A stretch of 64,000 bases of DNA from Hyperoodon ampullatus. Taxonomy: Eukaryota > Chordata > Mammalia > Artiodactyla > Ziphiidae. Location: NCBI GenBank assembly GCA_949752795.1, contig OX457060.1, positions 108,078,949-108,142,948 of the forward strand, read 5' to 3'. The position numbers and the translations under genes are program-made. Of this stretch, positions 55,306 to 64,000 are shown in pieces. How positions within the stretch are numbered: position 1 is the first letter of the stretch; each line of letters starts with the position of its first letter. Under the pieces are notes generated by a model. The model was not told the DNA's origin and ran no database searches. It saw only the letters and a program-made list of their open reading frames with translations.

Positions 55306-57870
55306 ATATGATAGTAACTGTTGAATAACAAGAGTTATGGGAAACATTAACATTCCAAGACAATGGAGTGCTTTAAGAAATCAGATGTCAAGAATTCAGT
55401 AAGTGCTGTTTAAATAGAAATAAATTCAGTATTTTCCTAAGTGAATAGTGAACTTTTTCCTAAAGAATACAAAAAAGAAAATATCAACATATGGTGCACA
55501 TCTGAGTAAATATGGAGACTTCAGATTTGCTAGGGCTGAACTATATCATTTTGTATCTTAGCTTCTATGACAGCGGTATTTCTAAAATGATAGGCTTAGA
55601 ATATTTTACAATAATAGCAAAAGATCTGAAGAAAGGGAAATTCCCAGCTTTATAGAAAGATATGCTTCTCCTAGAATTTAAGGACTTATTCCAAGTTAAA
55701 TAAAAATCAGTGACCAGAATTTAAACTAACTTTCCAGCATCCAGATGGCCTCCATGGTACAGGGCTTCTGATCTGGCTAAAGATCAAACTAACCTTCTGC
55801 TTCTTGATCTGTCTGTAAGCTGGCCCTTGATTATAGCTAATGACCCTCAGCTGTAATAATTCCTTAACACACTATTTGTCCTATTTCTGTCTGGATTCAC
55901 AGGGCTTTACTTCTTTCAGGAGAAAAGCATTTGTAACAATCACCAAGACTCTGAAAAAAAGATGCTTGGTGGTTTTTTTTTTTTTAGTTTTTTTGGAGAA
56001 ATGGTCATGTCTTGGCTCATGCCACTTGCCATCTGAATCAAAATCATACAAGCCAAATTTTCATTTATGTCTAAATCTGATGAAATCTCAGAAAATCTGT
56101 TCTGCTGGAACCATATTTTTGCTTCCTCAGAAATATTTTTTTTAAGTTTTCATTTATGTGTCAATATTAGATATTTTAAAGTATATAAGTAAGTTTCTCA
56201 TATAAATCATTAATCAAGCTCAGCTGCTGTGCTATAGATGACTGCATCAGAAAAGACCACCTCTATTGTCTTTTAGACATCAGAGAACAGGAAATATGTT
56301 ACAAAAGGAAATCACATAGACCAAGTTGCCTAGGTGGCTCATTCTGATATGGTCAACATGCAAAGAACCAGCTGCCCAGAGTTTCTAAGGTTACAGTGTT
56401 GCTTGAAGAACCAGTGAAATCTAGAGGCTCCAGCCATTTGCCACCAATCATTGACACTTCTATTTTAAAAATAGTAAAACAGTCTTTACATGGGTAAATA
56501 TTAATAAGCATGAGTAACTAGAGCAGAGTAGGGTTAACTACTGGAGGGCTGTAGTTCACAAATAATGATGATTTACTCTACTGAACTATTTAAAGATTTT
56601 TAAAATGCAAAAAAGCTGTGGAATGCATTTATAAATTTAAAGAAGGAACAAAAGATGAAAATCTTGCCCTAGGGAACAGGGATGGTGCACATATGTTTAT
56701 GAAGATGGAGCTTTTCTCAATTTCATATATTTCAAGTCAACAGTAACAAGTACTCTGAATTATTACAGTTTGTGTAGGGAAAATCCTGCTTGTAGTTTCT
56801 TCAGTATTAACATCAAAGCACTGCCTGCATACATTGTTACATATTTTTATTTGTGTCACTTATAAAATACTAAAACATAATTATGTACCATAATCACAGC
56901 AATTGGAGGACTGACCTATAGAGAATGCTTATTTTGTTTCATTTCATATACATTTTTCTGACCTCTCCTTCTTTTCTTTATAGATCATGGATGTATCTTT
57001 GGACATGGGGAAAAAATCACTTTCTTTGCAAGTGAATATTTTCCTAGCTACCTTTATTGAATAAAACATTTTGAGAGAAGGAAATGAGAAAACAGATCAG
57101 GAAAGCTAGAGAGTTACAAACACAGTAGGAGGAATACTCTTGCAAATGTTAACAGTTACTTAAATTAAAAATATCCCTCTGAGTGAAATTTGGCACTAAT
57201 ATGCACTACTTCACAAACCCTTAATCTCTTTTGTTTATGGCTTTACACTCACTCTTTCAAGAGGTAAATTATCCTCAGACCACAAAAAACTAGCATCTCC
57301 AAGTAGTTTATCAGAGTTCAGACTGCCAAGAAAGAACACTTAAAACAGAAACAACCATGACAACACAAAGCCTCCTGACAGCTTCTTGGTTCTCATCCTC
57401 AGAGGCGACTGAAATCTATTATAATCATTCTCCAATTTATTGAAATCAAGAAATTATACCATATTTAGTCATGAGCTTGTGAGCAATAAATAAATAAAAA
57501 ATAAATGAATCAAAATGATGACCAATTAGAAGAAAACAAAGGAGTTACTCTTACAAGGCAACTGTGATTTTAGTGAGAGGATGTCCAGTGAATAGTATTC
57601 ACATGTAAAAATCAGTACTAGGTATTGAAAGGAAAGACAAGGATATGAACACATTCTGAGCCAGAAGGTTTAGACATTTCATTCTCAAAATGTTCTGATG
57701 AAGAGGCTGCGTTTATACCCACGTTACTGACAAGGGATCTGAGTTTCAAGAATACTGACGAATCTTCCTGAGGTCACACAATAATGAGCTTTGGGTTTTT
57801 TTTAACATATACCAATTTGATTATAAAACCCATATAATTTTATTTGTTAAGATAATCTCTACATTTTTAT
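55306..57870. other. Unique AT-rich DNA
   Basis: No gene recognised. T-run at 55972-55985. The plus frame 55840-56145 has no motif. 56220-56460 is a balanced-composition unique block. Confidence 0.4.
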
Positions 57871-57971
57871 TCACACATTTCCTTATTAATAATTATTTAT
57901 TAGGTGCCTTCTATGTGTCAGACTCTGCCTGGTGCTGAGATTATGATGGTAAACTTGCCCCCACAGAGTTT

Positions 57972-58009
57972 ACCAGGTGGAAAACTCCTTACCAGGTGGA
58001 AAACTTTTC
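57972..58009. repeat. 19-bp tandem duplication
   Basis: ACCAGGTGGAAAACTCCTT (57972-57990) is repeated at 57991-58009 with two changes. On the minus strand each copy contains CTG-GTAA, a 5' splice-site-like sequence. Confidence 0.8.
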
Positions 58010-58220
58010 CTTTTTCATCGATGGTACTATCTCTTAGTGTTTTAAATTGGAACATATCTTGCCTCGTGAAGCTTTCAATTAGTATTATAAGTTTTTCCCC
58101 AATGAAGTGTTCTTGTCTAACATTCGTTTGGAATCGTGCCCTGCTAGTTCTGCACCAGCTGTACCGTCCTTCCAGGATGATTTTCTGTTGAACCTTGCAA
58201 CAGAAGTCACTGCATGTAAC
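57993..58220 (-). other. Exon-like open block of unknown origin
   Basis: The minus strand is open from 58220 to 57921 (100 codons, no upstream ATG). The part from 58220 to 57993 reads like protein: charged and balanced, including HFIGEKLIILIESF, FKTLRDSTIDEK and GKVFHL. It is followed directly by GTAAGG, a good 5' splice donor, and has possible AG acceptors at TTACATGCAG and TTCAACAG upstream. The block interrupts an L2 and is less AT-rich than its surroundings. I do not recognise the protein. It could be an exon, a retrocopy fragment, part of an old transposon ORF, or chance. No poly(A) tail or flanking duplication supports a retrocopy. Confidence 0.2.
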
Positions 58221-58619
58221 TCACTTGCATTTAACTCATTACACAGATAAATGCAATTAAATGTATAATTACATATTTTGATAAATACTATGAAGAAAAA
58301 AATAGGACTTTATAAGATATTGGAATTCAGAGGGGGCATCTCTAGGAAGTAACCTTTGAGAAGGTACCTGAAGATGAATTAACCAGGACGAGAGTGAGCA
58401 TGAATAGAAGGAACAACTCCAAGAAACACCATTCCCTGAGGTGAGAAACACATTCCAAGAGCTAAGGCAAGGTCAGCCTGGAGAGGAGCAGTGAATGACA
58501 ATGAGGGGCTCCACAGGAGGCTGCAGTGATTGCAGTAGCAAGACAAGTACAGCAAGGTGGAACACACTTTATTACAAAAGGCAGTCTTTGAAGAGTTTGA
58601 AACAGAAAAACAACATGAT

Positions 58620-58983
58620 TGTTATGGACTGAATGTTTATGTCTCCCCAAATTCATACGTTGAAGCCCCAACCCCCAGTGTGATGGTTTTTGGAGGTGGG
58701 GCCTTTGGGAGATAGTTCAGTTTAATTAGTTGAAGTCATGAAGGTAGGGCCCCATGACAGAATTAGTGGCCTTGTAAGACAAGGAAGGAACAACAGCTCA
58801 CCCTCTCTGCCATGTAAAGACACAGAAAGAAGACAGATGTCTGTGATTGCGAGCCAGAAAGAGAGCTCTTGCCAGGGTACCCTGATCTTAGACTTCTCAC
58901 CCTCCAGAACTATGAGAAATAAATCCTTGTGGTTTAAACCACCCAGTCTATAGTATTTTGTTATACTAGGCCAAGCTAAGACA
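58620..58983 (+). mobile_element. Solo LTR, ERVL-MaLR (MST-like), inserted in L2
   Basis: Starts TGTTATGGACTGAATGTTTATG and ends GCTAAGACA, with 'gtgatggtttttggaggtggggcctttggg' and 'gagaaataaatccttgtggtttaaacc'. A perfect 5-bp target-site duplication ATGAT (58615-58619 and 58984-58988) matches the MaLR rule. Flanking L2 sequence is collinear across it. Confidence 0.92.
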
Positions 58984-59045
58984 ATGATCTAAACCATAAC
59001 TTATGCATGGTTTTAAAGAATAACCTTCACAGCAATTATAATTTA

Positions 59046-59305
59046 ACATTAAGTCAACAGTATACTAAAAGAGCAATAAGGTCTCATATACTGGGAATTA
59101 ATTAAATAACTTAATGAATCAATGGATGTAAGACAAGAGCATCTCTCTTTGCTCTGAACTGAAAAGACTAGTGCGTGCCACCGTATCTACTGCTTACCTA
59201 TTTCACAAAACTTGAGAAAGCCCTAGAAACATAAGGTTATCAACTATAAGTAGAAACTGCAGGTGTACTTAGAAAATGTCCAATCACACTAGCTGCTCAA
59301 AATAC
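59046..59305. other. Unique DNA
   Basis: No gene or repeat recognised. Confidence 0.35.
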
Positions 59306-59312
59306 CTTTCCA

Positions 59313-59527
59313 GGCTTCCCTGTTGGCGCAGTGGTTGAGAGTCCACGTGCCGATGCAGGGGACATGGGTTTGTGCCCCAGTACGGGAAGATCCCACATGC
59401 CGCGTAGCGGCTAGGCCCGTGAGCCATGGCAGCTGAGCCTGCGCGTCTGGAGCCTGTGCTCCGCAACAGGAGAGGCCACAACAGTGAGAGGAACATGTAC
59501 CGCAAAAAAAAAAAAAAAAAAAAAAAA
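59313..59527 (+). mobile_element. CHR-2-type SINE
   Basis: Short form (GGCTTCCCTGTTGGCGCAGTGG) with a 24-A tail and a 7-bp target-site duplication CTTTCCA at 59306-59312 and 59528-59534. Confidence 0.95.
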
Positions 59528-59569
59528 CTTTCCATTCAGCTAGGGTTACTCAATCAGAAATTCTAGGTT

Positions 59570-59750
59570 TGGACTTAAGACTTCATTTCTCTATCTCTGG
59601 AACCAGAAAAGACTGGACTTGATATTTAATACCAACTCTTACTTTATATCTGATCTTGAACAAACTATTTTACATTTTATGAACTTTAAAAACTTTATTT
59701 GTAAAATGGTACAATAATATTTTCTTGATAGGGTACTTGGATTTAAAAAT
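59570..59750 (+). repeat. MIR SINE fragment
   Basis: 'ttaataccaactcttactttatatctgatcttgaacaaactatttt' then 'atttgtaaaatggtacaataatat' follows forward MIR. Confidence 0.65.
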
Positions 59751-60939
59751 TGAGGAGGGTGATAGAAGAGGTTCCTGAGAAGAGAAACATGAAAAAGTAA
59801 CAAGACAGATCGCTGAGTGCTTGACCAGTGGAAAAATGTGTAAACCTGGAAGGTGATACAAAGGTGGATTTCTGTGCTTGTGAGATTGTGGAAAAAGCAG
59901 CATGTGTCTCTAAGTGCAGATAGGAGACATGGAATCAGACTGAGAAATACAGTCTCAGAGATCATACATGATAAATGGTCTGTTATAAGATTTTACCAAA
60001 GAATATTTGACAGAAAAGGAGATCAACTCAAAATAGACTAAAAGAAAATGTCACACTGAAAGACCCTAAGTTATTACTACTAGGGGGGAAAAAATGAAAT
60101 CCTCACTATAATGATCCAGAGTGATTCTAATGCAAAACATTTTAAAATACTATCATAAAATAGCATGTGATTTTAAGAGTGGTTATGACATTTGCCAGTC
60201 CTCAAATATGCTGCTTTTCTGACAATGTCAATTTGTAGCACACATGACAGAAATTTATATCATAAAGAATAATCAAAACATACTGAATCATAAACTATAA
60301 AAAGTGGTAGCTGTTTTGTCATGGGTGTGCATTTTGATATTTTTCCAGAACTTAATTAAGAGTCTTTTCAAGTGTGATAGCCAAAAATGATATTTTAAGG
60401 AAAACAATAATAGTTTAACATATTAATTTTGTGTATAAAATTAAGCTAACTTACTGAGAAAAGCATTTTGAGTATTTATTATAATGGAGGGTTTGTGGCA
60501 GTAGCAGTACATAACTATAGGTGTTATAGAATTTTAGATATATTTAGTGCATGAAATAGCAAATGACAGTCAAGAGTGTTTGAAAATTCTGATATTAGAG
60601 TCATATCTCTAAAAATAAAATATTCTTGGAAATTGTTTTATGAAAAGAAGGCTAAACTCTGCAGGGAGAAGTAAAACAAAACAAAACAAAACAAATATGG
60701 ATCAAAAATGAACTGGGTTCAAATCTTACAGAAAATGCTTACTCATTTTGTTTATTCAGCCATAACCATGTTATGGAGATACCATTTCCTTAGCTATAAA
60801 ATGGGATGGTAGTTTAGTTTTACAGTTTCAAGATGGCAAATTATTATACATACTAGTATCTTGACATATTGGGCATTGAAATTTATGCAAGTTGATATAG
60901 AATCACAACCATGTTAATGCAAAAATAAACAAGCATTTT
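59751..60939. other. Unique AT-rich DNA
   Basis: No gene recognised; frames at 59639-59965 (minus) overlap the MIR. An (AAAAC)n run lies at 60673-60695. Confidence 0.4.
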
Positions 60940-61125
60940 GGAGGCTCTGTAGTGAGCTAAATAGTGTGGTTGGTGTTTTGGTCTTCAGTATAATCTTGTG
61001 AACTTGGCATTATTAATTTGGCTTTTCATATGAGAAAAACAAGTCTAAGACAGACTACCTCACTTGTTCAGAGTCACAGAGCTATATTCTTGGAATTTAA
61101 TCCAGGTCATCAGACTTGTTTCTTC
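60940..61125 (-). repeat. MIR SINE fragment (diverged)
   Basis: 'cagtataatcttgtgaacttggcattattaa', 'atatgagaaaaacaagtctaagacag', 'ttgttcagagtcacagagcta' and 'ggaatttaatccaggtcatcagac' follow reverse-complement MIR. Confidence 0.65.
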
Positions 61126-61794
61126 CTATTATATATATCTCATGAGTACATAACATTAAATCTTTGTTTTATTTTAAATATACTTCTGTAATTCCTAGTA
61201 CAAGGAGGCCTGGGATTTGAGTAGCTAAACTCGTCTGTGTGTGTGTGTGTGTTTCTTTCCGTGAGGTTCCAACTTCCGGCTAGAGTACTTGTAAAGTACC
61301 ACTATTCACATGAAGTATTGTACTCTATTTTAGATGGCCAAAGTGCAGTAACAAGGACAAGATTTACTCTCCCACTGGAATAAAATACATGAAGTAGCCG
61401 TTTGCAAAACACTGTTCATCAGACAACAAATAAAGGACAGTGAGCCCTGAAGATGGACAAACAAGATGAGAACCTGAAATACTCCAGATTACTGTACTGA
61501 GAGAATTTCCATGTTTCACTGCAGGGATAGGAAACCCAGGAGGATCCTGGCTGACTCCCAAGGTGGCCATAGTTTTCAGAACAGAGTGCTGGAGAGAAAA
61601 GATAATTGAGTTTTTGATAAAAAAAGATAACAATATAGTGTGAAGTTTATAAACAGTAAAAGTAAAATGTGTGGCAATAACAGCAGAAAGGTTGGAAAAG
61701 GAAAAATAGAAGTATACAACTGTAAGGTTCTTTTTCTCTCTGTGAAGTGGCATAATGTCTCTTGCAAGTACACTGTGCTAAGTTAAAGATGTAA
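61126..61794. other. Unique DNA
   Basis: Includes a (TG)n run at 61236-61251. Open minus frames at 61364-61773 show no motif. Confidence 0.4.
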
Positions 61795-62164
61795 GCTATA
61801 AACACTAAAACAATTACTATAAAAATAGAAAAGAGCTACTGGTAATTAACCAAAAAATAGGAAAAACAGAATCATAAAAATACTCAATCTTAAAGAAAGT
61901 ACAGAAAGGGGAAACAAATTAAAACAATAGAAACCAAATAGAAAGATGACAACTTAAAGGTAACCATATCAATAATCACATTATATAGGAATAATTTCAA
62001 AAGCAAAGATTGCCTCCAATTAAAAGACAAAGATTGTCATCTGGAAAAAAAGTAAGACCTAACTACATGATGCCTAGAAGAAACATACTTTAAATAAAAA
62101 ACATAAATAGGTTAAAAGTAAAAGGATGAAATAAGACACAGCATGCTAACACTAATAAAAGGAA

Positions 62165-62430
62165 CCTGGAAACTATCACAGCCAAGAGAAACCCAAGGAA
62201 ACCTGACTGCTAAATGTAATGTGGTGTCCTGGATGGGATGCTGGAATGGAAAAATGACATTAAGTTAAAACCAAGGATCTGAATAAAGTATGGACTTAAG
62301 TTAATAATAATCTGTCAGTATTGGTTTATTAATTGTAAGAAATATACCATACTGTGGGGTATATGGAGCCTCTCTGTACTCCTTTATAATTTTTTCTATA
62401 AATCTGAGAGCGTTTTAAAATGAGTAAGTT
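62165..62430 (+). mobile_element. L1M-type 3' UTR fragment nested in the older L1
   Basis: 'ctgctaaatgtaatgtggtgtcctggatgggatgctgg', 'gaataaagtatggacttaagttaataataatctgtcagtattgg' and 'ggggtatatggagcctctctgtactcc' match the 3' UTR of middle-aged mammalian L1s. It separates two collinear ORF2 pieces. Confidence 0.75.
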
Positions 62431-62677
62431 TATAAAGAGCAATAAATATGAATTGACAATATTAACATTAGACAAAGTAGGTTTCAGATAATAAATATTA
62501 TCAGAAAAGAAGAGTATCATTTCTCAATGACAAAGGTGTCCATCTGTCAGGAGGATATAAAAATCCTAAAAATGTATGCATATACTAGCATAAATTCAAA
62601 TACATGAAACAAAAATTGATGCAACTTCAAGGAGAAATAAACAAATCCACGATCATAGCCTGAGCTTTTAAAACCCC

Positions 62678-63043
62678 TGTCATAGACTGAATGTTTGTGT
62701 CTCCACATCAATTCATATGTTGAAATTCTAACCCCCAATGTGATGGTTTAGGAAGCAGGGCCTTTGGGAGGCGATTAGGTCCCTGAGGGTGAAGACTTCA
62801 GAAATGAGACTGTGCCATTATGAAAGAGACCCCACAGAGCTCCCTTGTTCCTTCTGCCATGTGAGAACACAGCAAAAAGATGGCCATCTATGAAACACGA
62901 AGTAGGTCCTCTCCAGACACCAAATTTGTCAGCACCTTGATGTTGGACTTCCCAGCCTCCAGAACTGTGAGAAAAGATTTCTGTTGTCTATAAGCTACCC
63001 AGTCTATGCCAGTCTGTTATAGCAGCCTGAGGAGACTAAGACA
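62678..63043 (+). mobile_element. Solo LTR, ERVL-MaLR (MST-like), nested in L1
   Basis: Starts TGTCATAGACTGAATGTTTGTG and ends GAGACTAAGACA, with 'gtgatggtttaggaagcagggcctttgggagg', 'cttctgccatgtgagaacacag' and 'cttgatgttggacttcccagcctccagaactgtgag'. Flanking ACCCC/ACCCT match at four of five positions, consistent with a decayed 5-bp duplication. Confidence 0.88.
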
Positions 63044-63490
63044 ACCCTTTTATCAATAATTGATTGAACAAGCAGACATAATATCAATAAGGATATAGCA
63101 AATATGAATAACCATATCAATCAAATTAACCTAACTGACAAATTTGGAACATTCCATCCACAATAGATTACACATTCTTCCCAAGTGCACACAAAACATA
63201 GATCAAAAGATAAAACATATACTAGACCATGCAACAATTTTTCATAAATTTAAAGTATTCAAGTCAGATAAAGTATATCTTTGAACAAAGAAAGTAAAAA
63301 AACAAAAACAGAATGTTTTCTTATTAAATTAGAAATAACAAATAATATTTCCCCAAATATCAGAAAATAACAAACATCTAAATAAATGAATAAAAATGAA
63401 AAACAATATATGACAATTTTTGAGATGCTGCTAAAGCTGTACTTTGCAGGGAATTTATAGCGTTAACTACCGACTGATATATTAGAAAAG

Positions 63491-64000
63491 GTTTGATGAT
63501 TTCTTTACAACCTGGATGGGTCTCTGCATCTTGGCATTCATAACTGAATAGCCTCCTCAAATTATATCTGCCCCCAATTATTTAACAATATATTAAATGT
63601 ATTTCTGATTTGACCAACCAATAATCAGTTTAATTTTCTTGTTGGGCTAAGGTATACTTATGCACCATTGCTCATTTTCTGCTTATCTACAAATAGATCA
63701 ACAAAAGTCTATTTAACTATCAATTCCATTTTAACTCTCTGTAGGCATGCCTTTGTAACAGACCCAGTACCTTCTGATGCTCCAATGCTTCCTCTCCAGC
63801 AAAAGAGAAAAGAAAAAAATCAGTTTCTTATACATTTCACTCCTATTGATATGTTATCTCTTTTACTAAGGATATTTGCAATTGAAGCTAGAGGAAATAT
63901 TTCAGATAATTGAGCAATTAGACTTATATTTTGGAAAAGAAGTACTTTTCCTTGCCAATAAGAAAATGCATGCATGTGTGCACATACCTAAATATATCCA
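63491..64000. other. Unique AT-rich DNA to the window end
   Basis: No gene or nameable repeat; the plus frame 63668-63913 has no motif. Confidence 0.4.

Larger units (their letters stand above)
57870..59045 (-). repeat. L2 LINE 3' region, split by two insertions
   Basis: In minus orientation: 'ttattaggtgccttctatgtgtcagactctgcctggtgctgag' at the 3' end (57895-57975), continuing at 58230-58619 ('aaatactatgaag', 'aagtaacctttgagaaggtacctgaagatga', 'cattccaagagctaaggcaagg') and again at 58989-59045 ('cttatgcatggttttaaagaataacctt'). It is interrupted by an unidentified block (about 57990-58225) and by a MaLR LTR (58620-58983). Confidence 0.75.
61795..63490 (+). mobile_element. Ancient L1 ORF2 relic carrying two later insertions
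   Basis: Diverged L1 endonuclease-region sequence: 'cctccaattaaaagacaaagattgtcatctgg', 'aacatactttaaataaaa', 'ataggttaaaagtaaaaggatg' before 62160; 'acaaagtaggtttcagataa', 'aggatataaaaatcctaaaaatgtatgca', 'ggagaaataaacaaatccacgatcatag' at 62430-62677; and 'ccacaatagattacacattcttcccaagtgcacac' to 'gatgctgctaaagctgtactttgcagggaatttatagcg' after 63044. The three parts are collinear, so the L1 3' UTR piece at about 62165-62430 and the LTR at 62678-63043 inserted later. No frame survives. Confidence 0.75.

Noticed and set aside
57904..58191. 95-codon plus ORF over the exon-like block
   Set aside because: Its hydrophobic sequence looks like the antisense shadow of the charged minus-strand frame, and its start lies inside L2 sequence.
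1..64000. CRISPR array, bacterial genes, plasmid or phage system
   Set aside because: The whole window is mammalian repeat-rich DNA; short tandem repeats found have no spacer structure.

Overview
This window is mammalian nuclear DNA: an AT-rich, gene-poor stretch packed with decayed retroelements, with no operon-like or intact coding organisation. The short tRNA-derived SINEs are diagnostic. They begin GGCTTCCCTGGTGGCGCAGTGG, carry Pol III A and B boxes and end in poly(A); I count 8 short (CHR-2-like) and 3 long (CHR-1-like) copies. CHR SINEs belong to the cetacean/hippo/ruminant lineage. The short form without any BovB or dimeric Bov-tA copies points to a cetacean, most likely a toothed whale or dolphin. 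The L1 3' ends are of the cetartiodactyl type. Species-level assignment is inference.

Layout. 0-10 kb: unique AT-rich DNA with scattered MIRs, a tiny L1 tail (3.75 kb), a solo MaLR LTR (6.95 kb) and the first SINE (8.4 kb). 10-17 kb: a composite in which a SINE sits at the poly(A) junction of a truncated L1 (10.4-10.9 kb), then the largest element, a 5'-truncated L1 with a broken ORF2 (13.35-17.0 kb) that is itself hit by a SINE. 17-24 kb: a consensus-quality CTCF motif (17.39 kb), an L1 with a 5' inversion (20.1-21.2 kb) and an older L1 relic (23.1-24.1 kb). 25-36 kb: mostly unique DNA with two SINEs, MIR/L2 fragments, a perfect p53-type palindrome (33.68 kb) and a (TC)n(CA)n tract. 36-38.7 kb: a cluster of three L1 3' fragments and two SINEs, preceded by two G-quadruplex motifs on the minus strand. 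39-55 kb: one possible microprotein ORF (38.92 kb), MER-type DNA-transposon fossils, MIRs, SINEs, an L1 fragment (46.9 kb), a MaLR LTR (48.4 kb) and unique blocks that read like conserved noncoding DNA. 55-64 kb: DNA-transposon fossils, an L2 split by a MaLR LTR and by an unexplained block that is open in the minus-strand frame (58.0-58.2 kb), a SINE, and an ancient L1 ORF2 relic carrying two later insertions.

No confident host protein-coding exon, tRNA gene or other functional RNA gene was recognised. The two coding candidates (38923-39129 + and about 57993-58220 -) are speculative. The parts with most potential function are regulatory: the CTCF-like, p53-like, AP-1/octamer/TATA-like and C/EBP-like sites. 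The nested insertions give a readable relative chronology: L2/MIR/ancient L1 first, then MaLR LTRs, then lineage-specific L1s, then the CHR SINEs.
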